Origin: Bacteroidales bacterium
GTDB lineage: Bacteria; Bacteroidota; Bacteroidia; Bacteroidales; Muribaculaceae
Assembly: GCA_003150235.1 (NCBI GenBank)
Contig: QAMW01000011.1
Span: 1-14,059, forward strand
Reading direction: 5' to 3'
Length of the DNA stretch: 14,059 nucleotides
Part shown: positions 1 to 4,967 of the stretch, in pieces
How positions within the stretch are numbered: position 1 is the stretch's first letter
How the letters are laid out: each line of letters opens with the position of its first letter
Translations under genes and position numbers: made by a program
The notes under the pieces: generated by a model
What the model was told of the DNA's origin: nothing
Databases searched by the model: none
Seen by the model: the letters and a program-made list of their open reading frames with translations, nothing else

Positions 1-17
1 AAAGGAGAATAACCAAC

Positions 18-704
18 ATGAATGAAGGCATTGGACTTACAGCGGCCGATGTGGCGGCAGTAACGAGAAATGATAACGATGACATGTGGGGCGGGAATAG
101 CTGGATTTGGATTATCTTTTTAGCGTTCCTTTTCCCTATGTTTGGTGGAATGTGGGGAAATCGTGCTGGTGTTGAGACTGGTGTGCGGGACAACTTTATC
201 AGTGATGAGTTTGTTAAGCGCGATATCTTTAACACAAATCAGAACGTATCCAACACAGCTTGTCAGACACAGAGAGACGTGCTGGAGAACCGGTATGCAA
301 CCCAGCTTGGATTACAGCAGGTGCAGGCGGCACAGCAGAACTGTTGTTGCGAAACTCAGAAAGAAATCCTCCAGAACCGGTATGATGCAGCTCTGATGGC
401 GCAGAATATGCAGGCGCAGATGGCACAGTGCTGCTGCGAAATCAAGGAGAACATCTTGGCAGACGGAAACGCCACCAGACAGATGCTCCAGGAGAACACG
501 ATTCAGGCGCTTAGAGATAAGCTGGCCGACCGAGACAGAGATCTCCAGACGGCTTACTGGCAGATTTCCCAGGTCAACCAGACAAAGAATATCGTTGATG
601 CAGTTCGCCCGACTCCAACACCAGCATATCTTACATGCAGCCCTTACTTTTCCTATAATGCAACCGGATTTGGCGGGTGCTGCGGGAGCGGGAACGTGCT
701 GTGA
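18..704 (+). CDS. Membrane-anchored cysteine-repeat coiled-coil protein, phage-associated, function unknown
   Basis: 228 residues, starting at an ATG with a perfect AAAGGAG ribosome site at bases 1-7. Residues 1-28 are polar. Residues 29-42 (WIWIIFLAFLFPMF) are a short hydrophobic, aromatic segment that looks membrane-spanning, followed by GGMWGNR. Residues about 60-190 are predicted helix and contain three repeats: C82 QTQRDVLENRY, C111 ETQKEILQNRY and C140 EIKENILADGN. The last two are led by cysteine triplets (109-111 and 138-140). The key cysteines are spaced exactly 29 residues apart. The C-terminus is Gly/Cys-rich (GFGGCCGSGNVL). I recall similar proteins with an LTAADV start, a Trp/Gly-rich membrane segment and CCCE motifs in gut Clostridia phages, always unnamed. 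It is not a known capsid or tail protein. Its place ahead of the scaffold suggests a virion or assembly role, but that is inference. The next gene overlaps its stop by four bases. Confidence 0.85.
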   Translation: MNEGIGLTAADVAAVTRNDNDDMWGGNSWIWIIFLAFLFPMFGGMWGNRAGVETGVRDNFISDEFVKRDIFNTNQNVSNTACQTQRDVLENRYATQLGLQQVQAAQQNCCCETQKEILQNRYDAALMAQNMQAQMAQCCCEIKENILADGNATRQMLQENTIQALRDKLADRDRDLQTAYWQISQVNQTKNIVDAVRPTPTPAYLTCSPYFSYNATGFGGCCGSGNVL

Positions 705-910
705 GCAATCGGGATTTAACAGCTCTGGATCTGCTCAACATCTTCGGAGTGTTTTTGCAGACGCTGAATTATCAAAGCGACCTGTCGCAGGAAAGCAACG
801 CAGATCTAGCAAGGCACTTGCAAAATCAGGACAAAAAGTATCTGGAGCGGATCCTGGAAAATCAAAATCGAATAATTAGCATACTGGAAGAATCCAAGGC
901 TACCAAGTAG
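701..910 (+). CDS. Small helical phage protein of unknown function
   Basis: 69 residues, beginning VSNRDLTALDLLNIFGVFLQTLNYQ. I chose the GTG at 701 because it overlaps the previous stop as GTGA, the usual arrangement for coupled translation, and has the purine-rich stretch GGGAGCGGG just upstream. A GTG at 677 would add eight residues. The N-terminal third is hydrophobic and amphipathic; the rest (about residues 28-69) is charged and predicted coiled coil (LARHLQNQDKKYLERILENQNRIISILEE). No enzyme motif is visible. Its coupling to the cysteine-repeat gene suggests the two proteins are made in fixed proportion and may interact. An intrinsic terminator follows directly. Similar short proteins occur beside CCCE-repeat proteins in related phages, from memory; the function is unknown. 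Confidence 0.7.
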   Translation: MSNRDLTALDLLNIFGVFLQTLNYQSDLSQESNADLARHLQNQDKKYLERILENQNRIISILEESKATK

Positions 911-922
911 TTGTGCAAATAT

Positions 923-949
923 AAAAGGGGTCGGGTTCGGCCCCTTTTT
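923..949 (+). terminator. Intrinsic terminator between the first two genes and the beta-rich protein gene
   Basis: An 11-base-pair stem (923-933 with 938-948) closes on a GGTT loop: AAAAGGGGTCG pairs with CGGCCCCTTTT, with one T-G wobble. The 3' arm ends in five T. It lies between the stop at 910 and the ribosome site at 953. As it sits inside an otherwise continuous same-strand cluster, it probably reduces rather than abolishes downstream transcription, unless a new promoter lies nearby; I see no clear one. Confidence 0.85.
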
Positions 950-967
950 GATGAAAGGAGAAAATAT

Positions 968-1396
968 ATGTTAAATGCAATAAACGTAACAGAGCAGACT
1001 GTAAATGCAGCTCAGAACGTAATCTTCGGGGCAACGCGCGTAAGATCCAGACGGTGCGGATGCCAGAGTGGCTGGTTGAATCATATCGAGGGTAGCGGAT
1101 TATTTACTCTTACCAATCGGGGAAATCAGCCTATGGCTGTAGAAATTGCGTATAATGCAAACATTACAGCGGCGGCCGCCGGAGCAACTGCAATGGCAAT
1201 CAGGATTAACGGCGAGGCTGTAGGCGGAACGGAAATGGATTATACAGTCGCTACGGCGAATGTGTATCAGAATGTAAGTGCCTCCACTATCATCCCTGTA
1301 CCGGCTGGAACATCTCTTACCGTATCTGTTGGGAATGTCTCTGCCGGTGCCGTGCTGGTGAAGGATGCAAATATTATCATCAAAAAGCTGGCATAG
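968..1396 (+). CDS. Small beta-rich protein, possible virion decoration or fibre head
   Basis: 142 residues. The ATG at 968 is preceded by AAAGGAG (954-960), which decides the start over an in-frame TTG at 911 with no ribosome site. After a short lead (MLNAINVTEQTVNAAQNVIF) comes a basic, cysteine-containing stretch RVRSRRCGCQSGW (about residues 24-36). Alternating hydrophobic strands follow: GSGLFTLTNRGNQPMAVEIAYNA, AMAIRINGEAVGG, STIIPVPAGTSLTVSVGN and a closing ANIIIKKLA. The layout resembles small TNF/C1q-like jelly-roll domains seen on spore-surface and phage decoration proteins, where RHxxGSGxFTLT and a final ANLxIxxLA are familiar. That assignment is from memory and eye alignment. An Ala/Gly stretch (TAAAAGATAMA) sits mid-domain. 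A role on the capsid exterior is plausible but not shown. Confidence 0.75.
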   Translation: MLNAINVTEQTVNAAQNVIFGATRVRSRRCGCQSGWLNHIEGSGLFTLTNRGNQPMAVEIAYNANITAAAAGATAMAIRINGEAVGGTEMDYTVATANVYQNVSASTIIPVPAGTSLTVSVGNVSAGAVLVKDANIIIKKLA

Positions 1397-1406
1397 GAGG
1401 TGATCC
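1395..1406 (+). promoter_or_regulatory. Extended Shine-Dalgarno sequence, 12 bases
   Basis: AGGAGGTGATCC is complementary to the 3' tail of bacterial 16S rRNA (GGATCACCTCCTT) over 12 bases, far more than the usual 5-7. It overlaps the stop of the previous gene (TAG, 1394-1396) and sets the start of the next gene at ATG 1409. Confidence 0.75.
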
Positions 1407-1408
1407 GT

Positions 1409-1999
1409 ATGATCACTGTAAACACCAGGATGGATGCCAGCACACCGGAGGAAATCTTTGCAGAGATCAACACCAGAATGACTGGAGCGCTGATGTTCCA
1501 CAGTCAAATGATTGACTACTTTGCCTTTTTGGGGCTGGACGGATATAAGCAGATCCATGTGCGACAGTACACAGATGAAAGCCTGGAGAGGACGGACCTT
1601 AAGCAATATTATATCTCCAGGCATGGGAAGATCCTCTATGACGGTTTCTCCGGAACTGTGGAGGTGATCCCGGAAACATGGAAAAATGCGAAATCTATGT
1701 CTGTAGGCAAGGGAACAAAGCAAAAGGCAGTCGAGGACGGATTTTTGATGTATCGTGAGTGGGAGAACAAAACAAAAGAAATCTACGAGCATTACGCCCA
1801 CGCGCTTAGAGATGGCGGATATATCATTGACGCGCTGGAGGTGGAACGACTGGCCGCCGATGTTGCTGATGAGCTGGACATGATTGATCACATCATGCTG
1901 GATCTGATCTCTACCGGCTATGACATGACTTACATTGTGGAGAGTCAAACGGATCTATGCAAGGGCAGAAAGGAGGGAAAACATGGAAAACATTGTTGA
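1409..1999 (+). CDS. Ferritin-like helical-bundle protein (putative), phage-associated
   Basis: 196 residues from ATG 1409, set by the extended ribosome site just upstream. The pattern resembles the ferritin/Dps four-helix bundle. A first helix, EEIFAEINTRMTGALMFHSQMIDYFAFLGLDGY, recalls ferritin helix A and its turn (…AAYFxxxGLxGF). A second, QYTDESLERTDLKQYYISRHGKIL, lies where ferritins carry EExxH. A linker with VIPETW is followed by helices YREWENKTKEIYEHYAHALRDGGY and DALEVERLAADVADELDMIDHIMLDL, the latter like ferritin helix D. The metal ligands look altered: the helix-A Glu aligns with Met or Thr, and EExxH becomes DESLE. It may therefore not be a ferroxidase. The C-terminal tail (CKGRKEGKHGKHC) is basic. 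The assignment rests on pattern resemblance only. The next gene overlaps its end by 17 bases. Confidence 0.65.
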   Translation: MITVNTRMDASTPEEIFAEINTRMTGALMFHSQMIDYFAFLGLDGYKQIHVRQYTDESLERTDLKQYYISRHGKILYDGFSGTVEVIPETWKNAKSMSVGKGTKQKAVEDGFLMYREWENKTKEIYEHYAHALRDGGYIIDALEVERLAADVADELDMIDHIMLDLISTGYDMTYIVESQTDLCKGRKEGKHGKHC

Positions 2000-2405
2000 T
2001 GTGCTGAAAAATCAACTCGAAATTGAGAAAAAGAATGCGATATACCGGCTAACTGATACAAATCTTGACAGTATTTACAAGTTGACCGGCACAATCTGTA
2101 ACTTAAAAAAGATGGAATGCGGCTGGACAGACGAACCCGTGGCGGAAATGGCGGAAAACATTATCCAGAAATATTCTAATGGACGCTATGACCATAACAT
2201 TGATGCGCTATATGATGCGTATATCGAGGCAAAGCAGGCGTATAAGCAGACCGGAGACCAAGGGCATCGGGATAAACTGATGGAATCGGTCGGCAGACTC
2301 ATGGTTGAGGTCTACGATATGCTCTCATCTATGGTTGTAGATTCGGACTTCCAGGACGAGCGAAAAGAAATCATGCGGCAGATCCGAAAACTGTCCGATA
2401 TGTAA
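1983..2405 (+). CDS. Helical phage protein of unknown function
   Basis: 140 residues, starting at ATG 1983 behind AAAGGAGGG (1970-1977) within the end of the previous gene, so the two are probably coupled. The protein is mostly helix: an N-terminal charged helix (MENIVDVLKNQLEIEKKNAIYRL), a segment with two cysteines (GTICNLKKMECGWTDE), a Tyr-rich stretch (YDHNIDALYDAYIEAKQAYKQTGD) and a C-terminal helix ending in RQIRKLSDM. I recognise no family or catalytic motif. It closes the uncharacterised five-gene group; a long non-coding stretch with a tRNA follows. Confidence 0.75.
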   Translation: MENIVDVLKNQLEIEKKNAIYRLTDTNLDSIYKLTGTICNLKKMECGWTDEPVAEMAENIIQKYSNGRYDHNIDALYDAYIEAKQAYKQTGDQGHRDKLMESVGRLMVEVYDMLSSMVVDSDFQDERKEIMRQIRKLSDM

Positions 2406-2437
2406 AAGTGGGGATGAATTAAAAAACAAGGATATAT

Positions 2438-2443
2438 TATAAT
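2438..2443 (+). promoter_or_regulatory. Possible promoter -10 box ahead of the tRNA region
   Basis: TATAAT at 2438-2443 is a perfect sigma-70/SigA -10 hexamer in AT-rich DNA after the stop at 2405. About 17 bases upstream only TGAATT (2415-2420) is present, a poor match to TTGACA. It could drive the tRNA and scaffold/capsid genes, but the -35 is weak. Confidence 0.25.
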
Positions 2444-2444
2444 A

Positions 2445-2470
2445 AAAATGCAGAGTATTTCTGCCATTTT
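2445..2470 (+). other. Imperfect hairpin, terminator-like
   Basis: AAAATGCAGA (2445-2454) pairs with TCTG-C-CATTTT (2460-2470) around a GTATT loop, with one bulged C. The T run is part of the stem, so it would be at most a weak terminator. If the -10 box at 2438 is real, the hairpin forms the very 5' end of that transcript. Confidence 0.4.
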
Positions 2471-2488
2471 GCAATCCTCTAAGTATAG

Positions 2489-2557
2489 TGTGCGCGCCCT
2501 TATGAGAAACGGATAAATCCGGAGGTTGAAAAGCGGGTGCAATTCCCGGAGCGCACA
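2489..2557 (+). ncRNA. Possible structured RNA: three-way junction abutting the tRNA
   Basis: A perfect 7-base-pair outer stem (TGTGCGC 2489-2495 with GCGCACA 2551-2557) encloses two hairpins. These are CGGA-TAAA-TCCG (2510-2521) and CGGG-TGCAATT-CCCG (2534-2548). The second looks like a tRNA T-arm with an odd loop. The element is 69 bases and ends one base before tRNA-Ile, as a tandem tRNA would. I could not fit a D-arm or a 7-base anticodon loop. It may be a degenerate tRNA or another folded RNA. The stems are seen; the function is not. Confidence 0.4.
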
Positions 2558-2558
2558 T

Positions 2559-2631
2559 CGGAACATAGCTCAGTTGGTAGAGCAGAGGCCTTATAAGCCT
2601 TGTGTCTGAGGTTCGATTCCTCCTGTTCCGA
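2559..2631 (+). tRNA. tRNA-Ile with anticodon UAU, reads AUA
   Basis: A full 73-base cloverleaf. The acceptor CGGAACA (2559-2565) pairs with TGTTCCG (2624-2630), with discriminator A at 2631. The D-arm is GCTC-AGTTGGTA-GAGC (2568-2583). The anticodon arm is GAGGC-CTTATAA-GCCTT (2585-2601), with anticodon TAT at 2592-2594. The variable loop is GTGTC. The T-arm is TGAGG-TTCGATT-CCTCC (2607-2623), with one T-C mismatch at its base. CCA is not encoded (TTA follows). Most bacteria read AUA with a lysidine-modified CAU tRNA, so a UAU isoacceptor is unusual. It could support translation of ATA-rich phage genes. Confidence 0.93.
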
Positions 2632-2638
2632 TTACCCC

Positions 2639-2706
2639 GCCAGAGGTTGTATCTGGCTTAATCCAAACCGCGGACGGAGCGGTTAATAAGTTACGTTTAG
2701 GAGGAT
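2639..2706 (+). promoter_or_regulatory. Two-hairpin leader of the scaffold gene
   Basis: Two stable hairpins lie between the tRNA and the scaffold start: GCCAGA-GGTTGTA-TCTGGC (2639-2657) and AACCGC-GGACGGA-GCGGTT (2666-2684). The ribosome site AGGAGG is at 2699-2704. ATCC at 2661-2664 could pair with GGAT at 2703-2706, partly covering the ribosome site. The CTTA after the first hairpin and the later AAGTTA recall the capsid and tail tube leaders, but the similarity is too weak to call a third copy. Confidence 0.5.
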
Positions 2707-2709
2707 AAT

Positions 2710-3339
2710 ATGAAAAATTACGAAGAAATCTTGACCGATGCGGGAATTGAAATCCCAGCAGACAAAAAGGACACCATCAAAAAAGCGATGGGGGAAAACT
2801 ACAAGACCGTTGAGGATTACAACAAAGCCTCAAGCGCCAGGGATAAATACAAAAAAGACCTGGAAGATGTCCAGACAAAACTGGATGGATTTAAGGATAT
2901 CGATGTAGAGGATCTGAAAAACCAGATTGCAACGCTCACTACTGATCTTAACAACGAGAAAACAGCCAGAGCTGCAGAAGCAAAGAAAGCGGAGATTGAA
3001 AAAACGGTCGGAACCTTTTTGAGCGGAAAGAAATTCGTAAATGCGCTCACAGAAAAGTCCATCAAAAATTCCCTGATCGAGGAACTGGACAAGGACAGCG
3101 CAAAAGGTAAGTCCATCGAGGATATCTTTAACGGACTGATCACCGGAGAAGATGGAAAACAGATGGAAAACATCCTTGCAGATGATGTCGGAAGCGGAAA
3201 AAAGGCACATTTTACAACAGCCTTCAAGGGAAGTGGAACCGGCGGAACATTAACCAAGGATGACTTTAAGAAAATGTCGCTTGATGAGAGAATTAAGCTG
3301 AAAACAAAGGATCCTGAGCTTTACAAGACACTCTCATAA
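2710..3339 (+). CDS. Phage scaffold protein, GP20 family
   Basis: 209 residues, ATG 2710 behind TAGGAGGAT. This is the Phage_GP20 type of capsid assembly scaffold (PF06810, called minor structural protein in some phages). It guides capsid protein into a closed procapsid and is then lost. Evidence includes a short N-terminal domain (MKNYEEILTDAGIEIPADKK) and a long charged helical stretch from about residue 25 to 100 (KYKKDLEDVQTKLDGFKDID, LKNQIATLTTDLNNEKTA), predicted coiled coil. A middle segment with SGKKFVNALTEKSIKNSLIEEL and a Gly-rich hinge (GSGTGGTLTKDDF) follow. The C-terminal helix, KKMSLDERIKLKTKDPELY, is typical of the family and probably binds the capsid protein. The length is normal. 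It lies directly before the major capsid gene, the expected order. There is no sign of a fused protease, so assembly here relies on a separate scaffold. Confidence 0.92.
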   Translation: MKNYEEILTDAGIEIPADKKDTIKKAMGENYKTVEDYNKASSARDKYKKDLEDVQTKLDGFKDIDVEDLKNQIATLTTDLNNEKTARAAEAKKAEIEKTVGTFLSGKKFVNALTEKSIKNSLIEELDKDSAKGKSIEDIFNGLITGEDGKQMENILADDVGSGKKAHFTTAFKGSGTGGTLTKDDFKKMSLDERIKLKTKDPELYKTLS

Positions 3340-3348
3340 GGGCAAAAC

Positions 3349-3448
3349 CGGCTGCATAACTGGATTGCAGTCGCTTACCTAACCCCATTAAAAGTTATAG
3401 GCAGATGGGACTTTTACGTCCTCTCTGCACAGAAAGGACGTATTTTTT
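3349..3448 (+). promoter_or_regulatory. Structured mRNA leader of the major capsid gene: hairpin, pseudoknot, SD hairpin, T run
   Basis: In order: an 8-base-pair hairpin (3349-3356 with 3366-3373) with loop TAACTGGAT; an H-type pseudoknot with CCTA (3378-3381) pairing TAGG (3398-3401) and CCCAT (3384-3388) pairing ATGGG (3405-3409), around the linker TTAAAAGTTA; a hairpin ACGTCC (3416-3421) with GGACGT (3436-3441) whose 3' arm overlaps the ribosome site AAAGGA; and six T (3443-3448) directly before the ATG. The hairpin and pseudoknot recur before the tail tube gene with compensatory changes, which supports a real RNA. It probably controls translation, transcript ends or stability of the capsid mRNA. 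Confidence 0.75.
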
Positions 3449-4468
3449 ATGGCAAAGACAAGCGGATTATTCGGAGGTTTTAGCTTTGATCCCGAAGTAT
3501 TTTCTAACTATATGACAGAACAGCCTACATGGAATGATGCAATCCTTGCCTCTGGCGTACTGGTGCAGGACAACACCATCATGGATCTGATCGGCAACAA
3601 GGGCAACGTTGCAACACTGCCGTTTTACACTCCCATTGATGCAGAGGAATCTCCTGCACTCAACAACGATGGTAAGACGGATAACGTGCCTGTAGAGATC
3701 ACCGGAAAGAAGCAGACCTGTATGCTGATCCAGCGAATGAAAGCTTGGAAGGCTCTGGATTTTACAAAGGAGCTCACCGGTGCGGATCCTATGACCCACG
3801 TTGCAAACAGTGTAGCTGGATTTTATCGGCAGGTGCGGACAAAAGACCTCATGGCGATTGTTGATGCGGTGCTGTCCGTAACGGCTCTCAAGGATCATGT
3901 GACCGATATCACCAGCTCCACCACCACGGCAGCTGATGCAAATAAGATTGATGAGACCTCTCTTATTTACGCACAGCAGAAAGCTCTGGGAGACGCTGCG
4001 GACAATATGGGCCTGCTCTTTATGCACTCCATGATCTACGCACGTTATAAGGCGCTTGGCCTGGTTGATTATAACAAGTACACCATCACAAACGCGCTGG
4101 AGCGTGAGGTCAACCTGCCGACTATTAACGGATTTATCCCTGTGGTATCTGATCGGTACACAGTCGATACCTCCGGAACGCTTCCCGTGTATAAGACTTA
4201 CATGGTTGGTACAGGCTCTATTTTAACCTGCGACAAGACCAACTACGAGAATCCTTATTACACGGATTACGATCCTGAGAGCAAGGCAGGTATCGAAAAG
4301 CTGTATACCAAGCAGGGGTATGTGATGCACCCCAATGGCCTCTCGATTAACACAAGCAAAATTGTAGAGGAATCTCCGACAACCACAGAACTGGGGACCG
4401 CAACAAACTGGTCGCTTGTGTACAACCACAAGAACATCCGTATGGGAATGATTAAGTCCAACGGTTAA
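3449..4468 (+). CDS. Major capsid protein
   Basis: 339 residues from ATG 3449, with ribosome site AAAGGA (3433-3438) and a T run between it and the start. The protein begins MAKTSGLFGGFSFDPEVFSNYMTEQPTWNDAILASG. Family-typical features are an N-terminal arm, a core with TLPFYTPIDAEESPALNNDGKTDNVPVEITGKKQTCMLIQRMKAW, a long helix (DPMTHVANSVAGFYRQVRTKDLMAIVDAVLSV), a mid region DAADNMGLLFMHSMIYARYKALGL, and a beta-rich C-terminal half ending in KNIRMGMIKSNG. It follows the scaffold gene and precedes the head-tail adaptor, the standard position for an HK97-fold shell protein. No N-terminal delta domain is seen, consistent with the separate scaffold. All 20 isoleucine codons are ATC or ATT, none ATA, as expected for a highly expressed gene. 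The assignment is firm from context and family resemblance. Confidence 0.93.
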   Translation: MAKTSGLFGGFSFDPEVFSNYMTEQPTWNDAILASGVLVQDNTIMDLIGNKGNVATLPFYTPIDAEESPALNNDGKTDNVPVEITGKKQTCMLIQRMKAWKALDFTKELTGADPMTHVANSVAGFYRQVRTKDLMAIVDAVLSVTALKDHVTDITSSTTTAADANKIDETSLIYAQQKALGDAADNMGLLFMHSMIYARYKALGLVDYNKYTITNALEREVNLPTINGFIPVVSDRYTVDTSGTLPVYKTYMVGTGSILTCDKTNYENPYYTDYDPESKAGIEKLYTKQGYVMHPNGLSINTSKIVEESPTTTELGTATNWSLVYNHKNIRMGMIKSNG

Positions 4469-4479
4469 GGAGGTGATCC
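4467..4479 (+). promoter_or_regulatory. Full-length Shine-Dalgarno sequence, 13 bases
   Basis: AAGGAGGTGATCC is the exact complement of 13 bases at the 3' end of bacterial 16S rRNA (GGATCACCTCCTT). It overlaps the capsid stop codon (TAA, 4466-4468) and sets the adaptor start at ATG 4483. Confidence 0.8.
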
Positions 4480-4482
4480 GGC

Positions 4483-4965
4483 ATGGCGTATGCCGATTAT
4501 GATTTTTATGCAAATGATTTTCTTGGCTCCGCCGTGCCAGTTGATCTTTTCCCGCAGATGTCCGAGAGGGCGTCTGCATGGATCGATACTCTCACAAATG
4601 ACCGGCTGGCTGATGGACTGCCGACAAATGCGCGCCACCAGAAGCGTATCAAAATGGCGGTCTGTGAGCTGGCAGAGGTCTATTATCAGCTGTACCTTGC
4701 AGAGACGCAGGGCATAGCAATGGCCACAATGGAGCAAAAAAGTGACGGAACAACCGGTATTATTACCTCTAAATCCGCCGGAAGCGAATCTGTGTCCTAC
4801 GCCACTCCTCAGCAGATCGGGAGCGGCGCACAGTCATGGAGCAAGGTTTATTCTGTTGTAGGCGATAGGCAGAAGACTAATGACTTACTGCTTAAAACAG
4901 CATTGCCGCTGTTGATGGGTATAAGGACTGATAACGGGATACCAGTATTATATGGAGGATTGTAA
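4483..4965 (+). CDS. Head-tail adaptor (gp6-like connector protein)
   Basis: 160 residues, ATG 4483 after a 13-base ribosome site. The first protein after the capsid in this type of module is usually the adaptor ring that docks under the portal. In agreement, the N-terminal half is helical: FPQMSERASAWIDTLTNDRLADG, then QKRIKMAVCELAEVYYQLYLAE, which has the amphipathic helix and small-hairpin layout of the HK97 gp6/SPP1 gp15 family. A middle segment ITSKSAGSESVSYATP matches the G-(D/S)xSVSY motif common in these connectors. The C-terminal helix LLLKTALPLLMGIRTDNGIPVLYGGL is also usual. The order capsid-adaptor-(accessory)-stopper supports the call. Confidence 0.82.
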   Translation: MAYADYDFYANDFLGSAVPVDLFPQMSERASAWIDTLTNDRLADGLPTNARHQKRIKMAVCELAEVYYQLYLAETQGIAMATMEQKSDGTTGIITSKSAGSESVSYATPQQIGSGAQSWSKVYSVVGDRQKTNDLLLKTALPLLMGIRTDNGIPVLYGGL

Positions 4966-4967
4966 AA

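Noticed and set aside
1100..1948. Long open frame on the minus strand
   Set aside because: It overlaps two well-supported plus-strand genes, lacks a ribosome site and resembles no protein; the same applies to the other minus-strand frames, such as 7501-8142, 10498-11268 and 11761-12726.
2489..2557. Hammerhead ribozyme
   Set aside because: The stem order fits, but the CUGAUGA core reads CTTATGA (essential G missing) and the last linker is GA instead of a UH cleavage site.
2489..2557. A second normal tRNA
   Set aside because: Only the acceptor stem and a T-arm-like hairpin can be formed; there is no D-arm, and no 7-base anticodon loop fits in 69 bases.
4440..4490. A frameshifted longer capsid form, as in Listeria phages with capsid and tail shaft variants
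   Set aside because: No slippery sequence is evident at the capsid gene end, and the stop codon is embedded in a perfect ribosome site for the next gene.
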